A stretch of DNA of 64,000 nt, from NCBI GenBank assembly GCA_013414795.1, contig CP058732.1, positions 2,145,950-2,209,949 of the forward strand, read 5' to 3'. The stretch comes from Candidatus Kapaibacterium sp. GTDB lineage: Bacteria > Bacteroidota > Ignavibacteria > Kapaibacteriales > UBA2268. Shown here one piece after another: positions 1 to 9,470 of this stretch (position 1 is its first letter; each line of letters opens with the position of its first letter). A program made the translations under genes and the position numbers. The notes under the pieces were generated by a model, which was not told the origin of the DNA, searched no databases, and saw only the letters and a program-made list of their open reading frames with translations.

Positions 1-680
1 GTAAATAGTAAATCGTTGCCAAAATTATTAACGATAGTCGCTCCAAAGGAATTCTTTGTCTGTCGAGAGAAAAATGGCTTCCAAAAGGAAAGATTATGTA
101 AAGTCCGAAATCGGTTAATGAAGAATTCATATTTGATCGAAAAATCGGAACGGAAAAGTCTTCGTTGGTACAACTTTGCGCGCACTTGCATTCGGGTGTC
201 GTTTTCGCTACGGTAAAGAAATTCGGGTACAATTGTTGTCCCAGTGCCAAGAAAATTCAACTCTTCTATTCGGAAGCCAAGACGATAGGCTTCTCCACCA
301 GTACCAAAAAGCAAAGAGGGATTTGTCGACCAACGATCTTTGGTAACTACATAAACATTGCAATTCAGTGGATCTAATGAATCGATTGTTATTTCGACAC
401 GAGAAAACAAGTTCATCGAGCGAAGGTTCTTTTCTGTTTCGAGCAATATATTATCATCAATAATATCACCTCTTGAAAACAGCAGTTCGTCCTCAATTAC
501 ATATTGGCGAGTTAGAAAATGCAAGGAATTAGCAAGTTTTGCAGCAAAAAACCAATCTTTGCTAGTAGAATCAAACACATTTAAACGTTCAATAAAAATG
601 TCGTTTACCCTAAATTGTGAGAAAGCGAAATTTGTAGATAGTAGAAACAACGCAAGCAAAAAACTAATACGAGCGAACAT
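1..680 (-). CDS. Outer-membrane protein with POTRA-like N-terminus (partial, runs off left edge)
   Basis: Translating the minus strand from the ATG at 678-680 gives an open frame of about 226 codons that reaches the left edge without a stop. It begins with a signal peptide (MFARISFLLALFLLSTNFAFS, cleavage likely just after). A POTRA-like segment follows, with the pattern of a beta strand, then LETEKNLRSMNLFSRVEI and a further strand. After about residue 130 the sequence has alternating strand character (LGFRIEELNFLGTGTTIVPE), as in BamA or surface-antigen barrels. The start overlaps the end of the polyprenyl synthase gene by 17 bp, so it is probably the last visible gene of the minus-strand operon. 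Exact family (BamA itself or a paralogue) cannot be told from the fragment. Confidence 0.75.
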   Translation of the reverse strand, partial: MFARISFLLALFLLSTNFAFSQFRVNDIFIERLNVFDSTSKDWFFAAKLANSLHFLTRQYVIEDELLFSRGDIIDDNILLETEKNLRSMNLFSRVEITIDSLDPLNCNVYVVTKDRWSTNPSLLFGTGGEAYRLGFRIEELNFLGTGTTIVPEFLYRSENDTRMQVRAKLYQRRLFRSDFSIKYEFFINRFRTLHNLSFWKPFFSRQTKNSFGATIVNNFGNDLLF

Positions 681-1653
681 TAATCTTATCGAGTAAATAC
701 TTCAACATCTTGGTGCCCTGGTTCCTTGATAAATTATCTAAAGCATTGCTTGCTTTCTCGAAATATGAATTAATCGTTTCTTGAACGTCGTTAAAAACGT
801 CAAGTCTTTCGAAGAGTTCAACAAATTCGGGTATCAATTCTTGTGGGATTTCACCAGGGGAATAAAGTCTTTCCAAAAGTGACTTGTCCTTTTCAAGTTT
901 CGCCCGCTCGAATGCCATCAAAACCATTAATGTTTTTTTCTTCTCCAGTATGTCATTCCCAATTCTTTTGCCAAGTTTCATATCTGTTGCCTTCAAATCG
1001 AGATAGTCGTCTTGAAGTTGAAACGCAATTCCAAGGTTCAATCCAAATTCTTTTAGGTTTTCTAAATCATCCTCAATCGCTCCAGCACAAAGCCCCCCAA
1101 GTACCAGGCTAGTTTGTATTACAGCAGAGGTCTTCTTTCTCACCATATGAAAATAATCGTCGGTAGTAACATCCTTTCTGTTATTAAACAACATATCGAG
1201 CGCTTGTCCTTCGCATACTTCAATGTAACCGTATGCAAATTGTTCGATGATTTTACCAAAGTTAGTGTAGTTTGAATAACTCGCTAAAACTTCCAAAGCA
1301 AGCCCGACCATTGCATCGCCAGAAAGAATCGCTGTTGGCAAATCCCATTTTAAATGAATAGTTGTTTTGCCCCTTCTCAAAGGGGAATTGTCCATTATAT
1401 CGTCGTGAACGAGTGTGAAATTATGCATTATCTCGACAGCAACTGCTGCATCAACAGACTCGAACGGGTCTCCCCCAGTAGCCTCGCAAGCCAACATACA
1501 AAGCAAAGGACGAATTCTTTTTCCACCGTCAAGTAAAATATACTCAATTGGAGAATAAAGGTTGTTGGGTTCTCTTTTTTGGACTAATTCAGAAAGTCTG
1601 TTTTCGATTAATGTTTGATAATAACTCAAAGTCGAATCGTAATCTTCCATCAT
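664..1653 (-). CDS. Polyprenyl diphosphate synthase (IspA/IspB type)
   Basis: A 329-residue trans-prenyltransferase that would condense isopentenyl diphosphate onto an allylic diphosphate, supplying quinone side chains or other isoprenoids in the cytosol. Both aspartate-rich motifs are present: DDIMD at residues 84-88 and DDYLD at 215-219. The GGKRIRP substrate-binding motif is at about 43-49. Length is normal for the family. Product chain length (farnesyl, geranylgeranyl or longer) cannot be read reliably from sequence. Its start overlaps the dprA stop by four bases (ATGA), so the two are translationally coupled; its end overlaps the next gene by 17 bp. Confidence 0.9.
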   Translation of the reverse strand: MMEDYDSTLSYYQTLIENRLSELVQKREPNNLYSPIEYILLDGGKRIRPLLCMLACEATGGDPFESVDAAVAVEIMHNFTLVHDDIMDNSPLRRGKTTIHLKWDLPTAILSGDAMVGLALEVLASYSNYTNFGKIIEQFAYGYIEVCEGQALDMLFNNRKDVTTDDYFHMVRKKTSAVIQTSLVLGGLCAGAIEDDLENLKEFGLNLGIAFQLQDDYLDLKATDMKLGKRIGNDILEKKKTLMVLMAFERAKLEKDKSLLERLYSPGEIPQELIPEFVELFERLDVFNDVQETINSYFEKASNALDNLSRNQGTKMLKYLLDKINVRSY

Positions 1654-2741
1654 TTAACCCTAATATAGTATTTACCAGGTAATTGTCTGATTAAACCCTT
1701 AAATTCTAAATTTAATAGTCGAAATAGTAGATCTGAAATATCAATATTCAACTCGTCTGCAAGAACATCGATATGCTTGGGTTCGCTTGAAATAGCATTG
1801 TAAATACCACTATCGAGGCTATCCTCGAACTCCACTTCGTTTTCATTTTCAGAAAAAAGTTTTGGTTCTTCCGCCAGTCCAAGTTCGTATAACACTTCCT
1901 CTGGCGAGGATACCAATTTAGCAAAATTGTTTTTTATCAAATAGTTTGTTCCTCTACTCTTGGGGGAATTAACATTGCCTGGAACAGCAAAGACGTCCCT
2001 GTTTTGGTCGAAAGCAAAGCGAGCAGTAATCATTGCTCCACCCTTGATGTCGCTTTCAACCACCACAGTCGCAACAGAAATTCCGCTAATGATTCTGTTT
2101 CTTTGCGGAAAATATGCAGGTAAGGCTTTTGTTCCAAATTTATATTCAGTGATGATTGCCCCATTTGATTCAACAATTTGATCAACTAATTTTCTTGTAA
2201 CACTAACCGCAACGCAATCCAAACCACAGGCAAGTATGCCATATGTCGTTCCGTTAGAATTTATAGCAGTTTCGTGGCAGATAGAGTCGATTCCAAAAGC
2301 AAGCCCGCTTGTTACAATTATTCCTCGTTCAACAAATTTACGTGCAAATTCCTCTGCAACGAGTTTTCCATAATGAGTATTTTTCCGTGTACCAACCATA
2401 GAAATTGAAAGACCATCGGGGTCAACATTTCCTTTCACGAATAATACTAAGGGCGGGTATTGAATTTCTCTGAGCCTTTTTGGGTATTCGTCGTCCCAGT
2501 AACTAATAATTTTCGCACCGAAATTTTCTGCCTTGAAAATTTGATTTTCTGCCTCCTTACGCCCGAAAATTAATTTTTCGTATGAACCAACAAAATCGGG
2601 AAGATGTTGTGCCCGTTCGTTTTCAACAATAAATGCAAGAAAATGATCAAAATTTTGAAAATTTTCTACAATCGATTTCAACTTGGGTTGGGGTGCAATT
2701 CTCGACAAAGTTAACGCAAGAACTTCATCAGTTGACCACAT
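1650..2741 (-). CDS. dprA: DNA-processing protein DprA/Smf
   Basis: A 363-residue DprA, which loads RecA on incoming single-stranded DNA in natural transformation. The Rossmann-like core is clear: SMVGTRKNTHYGKLVAEEFA from about residue 114, then VTSGLAFGIDSICHETAI, and later FPQRNRIISGIS near residue 215. The C-terminal 50 residues look like the winged-helix DML1-type domain seen in many DprA proteins. The gene overlaps trmH upstream by 14 bp and the polyprenyl synthase downstream by 4 bp, so it sits in a tightly coupled operon. No other competence genes are in the window. Confidence 0.95.
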   Translation of the reverse strand: MWSTDEVLALTLSRIAPQPKLKSIVENFQNFDHFLAFIVENERAQHLPDFVGSYEKLIFGRKEAENQIFKAENFGAKIISYWDDEYPKRLREIQYPPLVLFVKGNVDPDGLSISMVGTRKNTHYGKLVAEEFARKFVERGIIVTSGLAFGIDSICHETAINSNGTTYGILACGLDCVAVSVTRKLVDQIVESNGAIITEYKFGTKALPAYFPQRNRIISGISVATVVVESDIKGGAMITARFAFDQNRDVFAVPGNVNSPKSRGTNYLIKNNFAKLVSSPEEVLYELGLAEEPKLFSENENEVEFEDSLDSGIYNAISSEPKHIDVLADELNIDISDLLFRLLNLEFKGLIRQLPGKYYIRVK

Positions 2742-3534
2742 TTCTTAACCTAATTTGTCTATTATATTCATTTAAAATAATTCCAGTGGAAATGGCAACA
2801 TTCAATGAATCTACTTCTTGGTTAATAGGTATTTGAACAACAGAATCGGATATTTCCAATATTTCTTTTGAAACTCCGCGATCCTCGTTTCCAAAAATCA
2901 AGGCAAATTTGGAAGGAAATTCGAATTGGTACAAATCAATCGACTTTTCTGTAATTTCACAAGATATAATTTTGTAATCCCTTTGTTTTAAATCTTTTAA
3001 GTCCGAAATTAAATTTTCTGTTTCTCTGACCTTCAAATAGAAAACATTACCCATAGAAACACGAACGGCTCGTCGAAGAAATGGGCTGGTCGAATGTTCG
3101 TCCACAAGCAACGAGTCGAATCCAAAAGCGCGGGAAATACGTGAAATTTGACCAATGTTTTCTGAATTGTTGATACAATTTAAGACAACAATCTTCTCCG
3201 ATAAATTCAAAAGATCAACATTATCGGGTTTATAGCCAATTGCCATAACGCCAGAATGCAAGTGGAAACCAACAATTTGCTCCATCAAACTTTTATCCCC
3301 AAAATATCTGCAATCGTCGGGGACCATCTTTTCGTCGATTAAATTTTTGTAACTACTGTAAAAATCCAAAATTGCAAATATTGAATGAATTTTCAAAGTA
3401 CTTCGAAGCAAACGAACCACAACTTTTTCGCCTTCGGCAATAAACACATTTGCTTTAATGTGGGACGGTGGTGTATATCGAAGGCTTCGGTAAAATGCTA
3501 CTCTCGGGTCTTCAATATCCTTTATTTCAATCAT
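2728..3534 (-). CDS. TrmH/SpoU-family RNA methyltransferase
   Basis: A 268-residue 2'-O-ribose methyltransferase of the SPOUT class, acting on tRNA or rRNA with S-adenosylmethionine. The three family motifs are visible in order: NSENIGQISRISRAFG (motif 1), IFGNEDRGVS (motif 2) and IPINQEVDSLNVAIS (motif 3, the knotted SAM site). The N-terminal 100 residues are the usual substrate-binding extension of RlmB/TrmH-like proteins. The exact RNA target is not readable. It lies 16 bp downstream of the cyclophilin gene and overlaps dprA by 14 bp, consistent with one transcript. Confidence 0.88.
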   Translation of the reverse strand: MIEIKDIEDPRVAFYRSLRYTPPSHIKANVFIAEGEKVVVRLLRSTLKIHSIFAILDFYSSYKNLIDEKMVPDDCRYFGDKSLMEQIVGFHLHSGVMAIGYKPDNVDLLNLSEKIVVLNCINNSENIGQISRISRAFGFDSLLVDEHSTSPFLRRAVRVSMGNVFYLKVRETENLISDLKDLKQRDYKIISCEITEKSIDLYQFEFPSKFALIFGNEDRGVSKEILEISDSVVQIPINQEVDSLNVAISTGIILNEYNRQIRLRNVVN

Positions 3535-3550
3535 TAAATTTTAAATATCA

Positions 3551-4144
3551 CTATTTCGAAATTTTCTTTATGGTCATTTCAATTTTCTCTACGGGGCTAC
3601 TGACCTCGCTGCTATACGGTTGCTTTTCCAACTTTGTTTTTTCGACTTTATCTAAAACATCGAAGCCATCAACGACTTCGCCAAAGACTGTATAATTTCC
3701 ATCAAGCCAAGGTGCATCTTTGAAGCAGATAAAAAATTGGGAGGTGGCGCTGTTCGGATCGTTAGTCCTCGCAGCAGAAATTGTTCCTCGCTTATGCTTC
3801 AATTTGCTAAACTCTGCGGGAATTTTTCTTTGCGATGGGTCCCCCATTCCCCAAGTATCTTTTGGTTTGTTCTTGGAGTTTGGACATCCACCTTGCATCA
3901 TAAACCCGGGGACAACTCGATGGAAGGCAGTTCCATTATAGAATCCTATTGACACAAGGCTATCGAAATTCCGGCAATGTTGAGGAGCAACGTCGGGAAA
4001 AAGGCGTATTTTAATTTCTCCAAGTGATTTTTCCCCTTGTTTGAGTGAAATCACGTAAACATAATTATCGTTTTTGGAGGTGTTTTGTGCAAAAACATTC
4101 ATTGTAAATCCTAAAACCAAAATGTACAAAAAGAAGTATCTCAT
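3551..4144 (-). CDS. Secreted peptidyl-prolyl cis-trans isomerase, cyclophilin type
   Basis: A cyclophilin of about 197 residues that would catalyse proline isomerisation in the periplasm. The start chosen is the ATG at 4142-4144, which opens a clean signal peptide (MRYFFLYILVLGFTMNVFAQ); an in-frame start 69 bp upstream would put this signal inside the protein. The core carries the family signature FHRVVPGFMMQGGC, then GTISAARTNDPNSATSQFFI and GEVVDGFDVLDKVEKT. It is the first gene of the minus-strand operon and is divergent from tRNA-Leu, with a 99-bp gap that should hold both promoters. Confidence 0.92.
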   Translation of the reverse strand: MRYFFLYILVLGFTMNVFAQNTSKNDNYVYVISLKQGEKSLGEIKIRLFPDVAPQHCRNFDSLVSIGFYNGTAFHRVVPGFMMQGGCPNSKNKPKDTWGMGDPSQRKIPAEFSKLKHKRGTISAARTNDPNSATSQFFICFKDAPWLDGNYTVFGEVVDGFDVLDKVEKTKLEKQPYSSEVSSPVEKIEMTIKKISK

Positions 4145-4243
4145 AGTTAATCTCACTAAGTTCAAAAAATACAAAATTATAATACAAAGCCCAAATAAAA
4201 GGCAAGTTTCCATTTTTTTTCATAATTTTGTATTTTGAATCCC

Positions 4244-4325
4244 GCGGATGTGGCGGAATTGGCAGACGCGCTAGACTTAGGATCTAGTGGGGCAACCCGT
4301 GGGAGTTCGAGTCTCCCCATCCGCA
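4244..4325 (+). tRNA. tRNA-Leu (anticodon TAG)
   Basis: An 82-nt class II tRNA. The acceptor stem GCGGATG pairs with CATCCGC, the D-arm has TGGCGGAATTGGCAGACGC typical of leucine tRNAs, the anticodon loop is CTTAGGA (TAG), a long variable arm follows, and the T-arm carries GTTCGAGTC. CCA is not encoded. It lies 28 nt upstream of tig, so a tRNA processing cut could release the tig-clpP-clpX messenger. Confidence 0.97.
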
Positions 4326-4353
4326 CTTTTTTTATTTAATTAAGGAGAATAAA

Positions 4354-5778
4354 TTGGAAGTTACAATTAACAAAATTGATGAAGCAACGAAAGAAGTTAA
4401 AATTTCAGTTCCGAAATCTGAATTTGACGAGGGCTTGAACGAAGAATTCAAAACTGCCCAACAGTACATTTCCCTTAAAGGATTTCGTAAAGGTCGTGTT
4501 CCTTTAAATTTGATTAAGAATTTATATGGAAAACAAATCGAAGAAGATTTTGTCGGCGAATTTGCCACAAAGATTTTCAAGGATGCAACCAAATCGAACG
4601 AAATCAAATTTATTGGAAAACCGATTTTCAAAAATTACACAAAGGAAGAAGATAAGGTAACATTTGTATTCACAATAGATGTTATTCCCGATTTTGAATT
4701 GAAAGAATACAAAGGCTTGAAAATTTACGAACCTGTTCATCGAGTTACCGACGAGGAAATTGAACACGAAATTGAACATAGACTACTACACACGGCAAAC
4801 GTTCAACAAACCGACCAAGTGAAACACGAACACACACTTGTAACTATCGACATCATTCCACTCGACCAAAATACATTTGAAGAGATAAATGGCAAAATTC
4901 AAACAACAACCGTGCTTCTTTCGTCCGAAACTGTACTACCAGACTTAAAACAAATGCTTTTAGGCAAAAGCCTTGGCGACGAGTTCGTCTTCAATCCGCA
5001 CGACACGGAGCCTTCCGCGCCCAACGAAAACGTAAAAATCCGTATTAAAAACATTTCCGAACTGGTGATGCCTCCATTCAATGATGAGTTTGTTCAAGAA
5101 TATACCAAAGGAAGACTTCAAACCACCGAAGAATTCAAAGAAGAAATTGGTTATTTCCTACAAGAAAAATGGGATTTGAAGACCAATGATGAAATGGTGA
5201 AACAAGTAATCAAACAACTTGTCGAAGCCCACGAATTTGATTTACCACAAACAGTACTTTACGAAACCGCTAATAAATTGAGCGAAGACTTCTTGAAAAA
5301 GTATTCCGATGCCTATCCACAATTGCGTGGTAAAAAGCCCGAAGAAATCATCGACGACTTCCTTCCAATTGCAGAAAGCCAAGTTAAATGGGCAATAATT
5401 AAAAAGAAAATCATTGAAAAAGAAAATCTTCAACTCGAAGACTACGACATCGATTCAATTGTCGAAGAACACAAACGACAAGACCCAAACGCCAACGAAG
5501 AAGAATTGCGAAATTATATAAAAAGCACACCACACATTGTCGATACTTTGATGGAAAAGAAAGTTTTGGATTTCATAATTGGTTTTGCCGAAACTACCGA
5601 AATTGACTTCGATGAATACCAGAAAATGGTCGAAGAAGGTTTTCAAGAAGAACCAACCACCGATTCCAATGAAGAACTAACCACTTCCGATAGCAATGCA
5701 AACAATGAAGCCCAAGATGAACAAATCTCTGACGAAGAGAAAGAAACAATCGACAATGAAACAACTCAAAAAGAATAA
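4354..5778 (+). CDS. tig: Trigger factor
   Basis: A 474-residue ribosome-associated chaperone. The start is a TTG at 4354, chosen because AAGGAG lies at 4342-4347 and the reading begins with MEVTINKIDEATKEVKISV, as in other trigger factors. The ribosome-binding signature GFRKGRVP is at residues 43-50. The middle segment (about 150-245) stands where the FKBP-type isomerase domain lies but is weakly conserved by eye, so isomerase activity is doubtful. The helical C-terminal arm domain ends in an acidic, Ser/Thr/Asn-rich tail of about 45 residues. It is followed 52 bp later by clpP, a common arrangement. Confidence 0.95.
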   Translation: MEVTINKIDEATKEVKISVPKSEFDEGLNEEFKTAQQYISLKGFRKGRVPLNLIKNLYGKQIEEDFVGEFATKIFKDATKSNEIKFIGKPIFKNYTKEEDKVTFVFTIDVIPDFELKEYKGLKIYEPVHRVTDEEIEHEIEHRLLHTANVQQTDQVKHEHTLVTIDIIPLDQNTFEEINGKIQTTTVLLSSETVLPDLKQMLLGKSLGDEFVFNPHDTEPSAPNENVKIRIKNISELVMPPFNDEFVQEYTKGRLQTTEEFKEEIGYFLQEKWDLKTNDEMVKQVIKQLVEAHEFDLPQTVLYETANKLSEDFLKKYSDAYPQLRGKKPEEIIDDFLPIAESQVKWAIIKKKIIEKENLQLEDYDIDSIVEEHKRQDPNANEEELRNYIKSTPHIVDTLMEKKVLDFIIGFAETTEIDFDEYQKMVEEGFQEEPTTDSNEELTTSDSNANNEAQDEQISDEEKETIDNETTQKE

Positions 5779-5830
5779 ATAATTTTCAAAAGCATTTCGT
5801 CTTTACACTTTTATTTGTTAAGGTAAGACT

Positions 5831-6454
5831 ATGTTTGACCAACTTGTACCTATAGTAATTGAACAAACGCCACGAGGCGAGCGAGCATACGACATTTATT
5901 CGCGACTGCTTAAAGAACGTATTATATTTATTGGCACACCAATTGACGACAATGTTGCAAGCCTTGTCATTGCACAAATGTTGTTCCTTCAAAGCGAAGA
6001 CCCGAATAAAGATATCCATTTGTACATTAATTCACCGGGCGGAAGCGTTACTGCTGGACTGGCAATTTACGATACAATGCAATACGTTGCACCAGACATC
6101 GTAACTATTTGCATTGGTATGGCTGCCTCTATGGCACAAGTTCTTCTATGTGCTGGTACCCCGGGTAAACGCTATGCCTTGCCCCATTCGCGAATCCTTA
6201 TGCACCAACCAACTGGCGGGACACAAGGACAATCCACAGACATTGAAATATATACTCGCGAAATGCTTCGCATTCGGGATATGCTCTATGAAATTATTGC
6301 CAAGCACACCAACAAGGATATTGAAAAGATTCGCAAGGACGCCGACCGAGACTATTATATGTCTGCACAAGAGGCTCTTGACTATGGAATTATTGATAAA
6401 ATATTAACCAAAGCCCCAAAAACTGAAACAAAAGAACAAGAGAACAAACAATGA
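5831..6454 (+). CDS. clpP: ATP-dependent Clp protease proteolytic subunit
   Basis: A 207-residue ClpP, the serine peptidase barrel that degrades proteins unfolded by ClpX. Catalytic Ser100 is in GMAASMAQ and His125 in [10 protein letters not shown]; the third member of the triad is in the DADRDYYMS segment near residue 171-174. The N-terminus ([28 protein letters not shown]) is canonical with no long propeptide. It overlaps clpX by four bases (ATGA), showing translational coupling. Confidence 0.98.
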   Translation: MFDQLVPIVIEQTPRGERAYDIYSRLLKERIIFIGTPIDDNVASLVIAQMLFLQSEDPNKDIHLYINSPGGSVTAGLAIYDTMQYVAPDIVTICIGMAASMAQVLLCAGTPGKRYALPHSRILMHQPTGGTQGQSTDIEIYTREMLRIRDMLYEIIAKHTNKDIEKIRKDADRDYYMSAQEALDYGIIDKILTKAPKTETKEQENKQ

Positions 6455-7704
6455 CACAGAAGAAAAGCCATCATCAAGATGTTAGATATTGTTCTTTTTG
6501 TGGTCGTAGTCAATACGAGGTCGAAGGCTTTTTTGAAGGGCAGAACAAAGTTCTAATTTGCAATTTTTGTATCGAAAGCACCTACGAGATTATTAAAAAT
6601 AAACGCTTGGAGCGTTTCCTAATCGAAAGCCAATTGGACAAAATTCCAACACCAAGCGAAATCAAACGAAAACTCGATGAATACGTCATTGGGCAAGATT
6701 ATGCAAAACAAGTTCTTTCAGTGGCTGTCTACAATCACTACAAAAGAATCTTGCTCAATTTCGACTCCAATCCAGACGTAGACATAGATAAAAGTAACAT
6801 TTTACTTATCGGTCCAACCGGAACTGGAAAAACCCTACTTGCTCAAACCCTTGCAAAAATTTTGCGAGTGCCTTTTGCAATTGCCGATGCAACGACTATA
6901 ACCGAAGCGGGCTATGTCGGCGACGATGTCGAAACTGTTATCCTAAGATTATTACAAAATGCAAATTACAACATTGGACTTGCCGAAATTGGAATAGTCT
7001 ACATTGACGAAATCGATAAAATTTCACGCAAGAGCGATTCCCCATCAATCACCCGAGACGTCTCTGGAGAAGGTGTACAACAAGCCTTGTTGAAAATCCT
7101 CGAAGGTACAATCGCTGGCGTTCCCCCGCAAGGCGGTCGCAAGCATCCAGAACAGCGTCTCCTTTATGTCAATACCAAGAACATACTATTCATTTGTGGT
7201 GGTGCCTTCGTTGGACTCGAACAAATTGTTGCAAGAAGATTGCAGAAAACAACCATCGGTTTCACTGCCGAATTGAAACCCTCGGTCGAAGAAACTTCAA
7301 AACTCTTAAGAAAAGTTGAACCAGACGATTTGATAAAATATGGATTCATTCCAGAGTTAGTTGGTCGTTTGCCCGTTATTGCTCCGCTGGAAGACTTAAC
7401 CGAAGAGGCAATGAAACGCATTCTAAAAGAACCAAAGAATTCTATAATCAAACAATTTACTAAACTTTTCGAACTTGATGGGGTCGAACTGGTTTTCACC
7501 GACGAGGCTCTCGATGCTATTGTTGCCCGAGCCAAACAGTTGAAAACTGGCGCCCGTAGCCTCCGTGCTATTGTCGAGGAAATTATGCTTCCCATTCAAT
7601 TTTCTGTTCCAGATATGAAAAACCTTCAAAAGTGCATTATCACTCGTGAAGTCGTCGAACAAGGTGCCCCGCCTGTATACGAATTCAAACGAGGCGCAGC
7701 TTAG
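6451..7704 (+). CDS. clpX: ATP-dependent Clp protease ATP-binding subunit ClpX
   Basis: A 417-residue AAA+ unfoldase partner of ClpP. The N-terminal zinc-binding domain has CSFCGR and CNFC. Walker A is GPTGTGKT, Walker [10 protein letters not shown], and the IGF tripeptide that docks into ClpP is present in KTTIGFTAE. Length and domain order are normal. It ends 29 bp before a strong bidirectional terminator and is convergent with the C1 peptidase gene. Confidence 0.98.
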   Translation: MTQKKSHHQDVRYCSFCGRSQYEVEGFFEGQNKVLICNFCIESTYEIIKNKRLERFLIESQLDKIPTPSEIKRKLDEYVIGQDYAKQVLSVAVYNHYKRILLNFDSNPDVDIDKSNILLIGPTGTGKTLLAQTLAKILRVPFAIADATTITEAGYVGDDVETVILRLLQNANYNIGLAEIGIVYIDEIDKISRKSDSPSITRDVSGEGVQQALLKILEGTIAGVPPQGGRKHPEQRLLYVNTKNILFICGGAFVGLEQIVARRLQKTTIGFTAELKPSVEETSKLLRKVEPDDLIKYGFIPELVGRLPVIAPLEDLTEEAMKRILKEPKNSIIKQFTKLFELDGVELVFTDEALDAIVARAKQLKTGARSLRAIVEEIMLPIQFSVPDMKNLQKCIITREVVEQGAPPVYEFKRGAA

Positions 7705-7733
7705 TCTTCTCTTTTGAATAATTATCTTGAATT

Positions 7734-7780
7734 AAAAAACCTCCCGAACGAAACCATTTACTCGGGAGGCTTTTCTTTTT
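7734..7780. terminator. Bidirectional intrinsic terminator between clpX and the C1 peptidase gene
   Basis: CCTCCCGA at 7740-7747 pairs perfectly with TCGGGAGG at 7762-7769 around a 14-nt loop. The plus strand has a T-rich run after the stem (7771-7780) and the minus strand has one formed by the A run at 7734-7739, so it can end both convergent transcripts. Confidence 0.88.
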
Positions 7781-7794
7781 AAAATTACTCTTTC

Positions 7795-9021
7795 TTACTT
7801 TACTTTTTGAAGAATATCCTTAATTGCATCTTTATGGATTGTGAAACTCAACATCTTTAGTTTTACATAATCCTCGTGGTAGAAATAGTAACCTTTGTTG
7901 TTACCATTGAACGAGCCACTGCCAGAATCTTTTATCAAAAACCACATCTTCTTGTCTTTGTCTGTCTTGTATCCAACAAGGTGTATTCCGTGGTCGTCGC
8001 CAGTTGTATTGTTCGAAAAGCGAAATTGGCGAGCGTTTTCGTCAATGTATTCCGAAGGAATGTCGAAAGTTGGGACGATTGCCACCTCCTTGTGCGATTC
8101 AATTCCAGCCTCGGAAACATCTCCGCCAATAACAACAGTATACCCCTTTTGTATTGCATTCTTGATAATGCTCATAAACTCGTCCAATGGAACATTTAAA
8201 TAGGAGGAGTCGTGCCACCAATTGTCTTGAACTTCCAACTCTACATACTTGTAATATGGCTTCTCCATTAGCGACATTATGTCAATATAATCGTCTAAAT
8301 TCAACTTTAGATATTCTTTCAAGAAAGAAATCGGAGTGTATTCTTTGTTTTCGTAAACAAATTTTGTTGGTGGCTCTCCCATATATTTGTTCAAAATACT
8401 CTTGATTGTTGAAATCACAAATTCTTCGTTCCAAAGCGAATTTTCCTTCACTTTATTCAGAAATTTCTCCATTTCTGCAAACATTTTCGAATGGTCGTAG
8501 AACTTTTGACCTGGCAATTTCCCTTCGAAGAATTCCAATGGGACACAGCCGTATTTTTGCCATATCCTTCGAACTGCATTCGATTCGCTTCCCTCGCCAA
8601 AAAACGATTCTCCTCGTGTCTGCACAAAATATCTTGCCTTTTCGACATATTCCCAGTAAACGGTATACATTTCGGACAACTTTACTTTTTTCCCAAAAAG
8701 GCGATTGATTTCAGATTCGTAAAAAGAAGTCGTTGAAAAACTCCAACAAGTTCCAGTCGCGCCCTGCGAACGCGGTTCGTTATGCCAGTAATATTTAAAC
8801 TCATCCTTCGATTTAGGCAAATCAAGACCATCAAAATCCACAATGAAGCGAGGTTTCTTCCGCTCGGGTTTTTTCCAATACTCTTGCGTGCTTTTGTGAA
8901 TTTCTTCCCAAAATTCATTTTTGTAATCGACGAACTTCCCTTTGTGCCTTTGCTGTGCATACGCAGGCGAAAAAACAAAAGCAAACATAACTGCAAGTAC
9001 CAAACATTTCAAAATCTTCAT
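7795..9021 (-). CDS. Secreted C1-family cysteine peptidase (bleomycin hydrolase/aminopeptidase C-like)
   Basis: About 408 residues from the ATG at 9019-9021. This start is preferred over one 36 bp upstream because it opens directly with the signal peptide MKILKCLVLAVMFAFVFSPAYAQ and has GAGG upstream. The nucleophile region is PRSQGATGTCWSFSTTSF, and the histidine lies in DDHGIHLVGY. The third catalytic position, usually Asn in KNSWG, reads LIKDSGSG here, so Asp replaces Asn. The C-terminus (NNKGYYFYHEDYVKLKML) matches the family. Expected role is exported peptide hydrolysis. It is monocistronic, ending at the shared terminator with clpX. Confidence 0.88.
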   Translation of the reverse strand: MKILKCLVLAVMFAFVFSPAYAQQRHKGKFVDYKNEFWEEIHKSTQEYWKKPERKKPRFIVDFDGLDLPKSKDEFKYYWHNEPRSQGATGTCWSFSTTSFYESEINRLFGKKVKLSEMYTVYWEYVEKARYFVQTRGESFFGEGSESNAVRRIWQKYGCVPLEFFEGKLPGQKFYDHSKMFAEMEKFLNKVKENSLWNEEFVISTIKSILNKYMGEPPTKFVYENKEYTPISFLKEYLKLNLDDYIDIMSLMEKPYYKYVELEVQDNWWHDSSYLNVPLDEFMSIIKNAIQKGYTVVIGGDVSEAGIESHKEVAIVPTFDIPSEYIDENARQFRFSNNTTGDDHGIHLVGYKTDKDKKMWFLIKDSGSGSFNGNNKGYYFYHEDYVKLKMLSFTIHKDAIKDILQKVK

Positions 9022-9197
9022 AAAACAACCTCGAAATAAAAAAAGCAAAAATAACACCTAAAAGCAATCCAAAAAATACCCTACAAAAATAGATTTCCCA
9101 AACAAAGGCAAAAAATTTCCGCTTAAGATTGATTCAAAGGTTTCTTGTAAGAGCGTAATGCTTTACGTCCCCACAAATTTACCCAACTCAACCAAAA

Positions 9198-9317
9198 AAA
9201 GTAGCACAGACATCCCTGTCTGTGTCCTCAACCCAACACCACATTAGTACAATAAACAAAAGCGCTAAAAAAATTAGCCCCACAGCCAAAAAAGTAGCAC
9301 AGACATCCCTGTCTGTG
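9198..9317. repeat. Two copies of a palindromic element, part of the outer inverted repeat of the CRISPR locus
   Basis: CACAGACATCCCTGTCTGTG occurs at 9205-9224 and again at 9298-9317, each preceded by AAAAAAGTAG. It is nearly a perfect inverted repeat. A third copy in inverse orientation lies at 26694-26713 on the far side of the cas locus. From 9285 onward the sequence matches the reverse complement of the stretch ending at 26725. Between 9058 and 9197 only low-complexity sequence and a decayed palindrome near 9147-9176 are visible; no gene is supported. Confidence 0.85.
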
Positions 9318-9344
9318 TAACACCAGAACAATTCAATCAAAAAG

Positions 9345-9467
9345 TGGGGGCGAATAATCATTCGAAGAGGGGGCGAATAATCATTCGAAGTAGGGGCGAA
9401 TAATCATTCGAAGTAGGGGCGAATAATCATTCAATGTAGGGGCGAATAATCATTCGCCCCTACAATG
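9345..9467. repeat. Five tandem copies of a short palindromic (REP-like) element
   Basis: The core GGGGCGAATAATCATTCG is repeated five times with a spacing of about 23 bp, ending in a full palindrome GTAGGGGCGAATAATCATTC plus CGCCCCTAC (9437-9463). The opposite trailer (26617-26667) has only two copies in inverse orientation, so copy number has changed since the two sides diverged. Hairpins of this kind are typical of intergenic REP elements. No coding sequence is seen here. Confidence 0.9.
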
Positions 9468-9470
9468 ACA

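Noticed and set aside
358..696. Plus-strand open frame near the left edge
   Set aside because: The minus strand of the same stretch encodes a signal peptide and POTRA-like domain that stay open to the edge, so the plus frame is a shadow.
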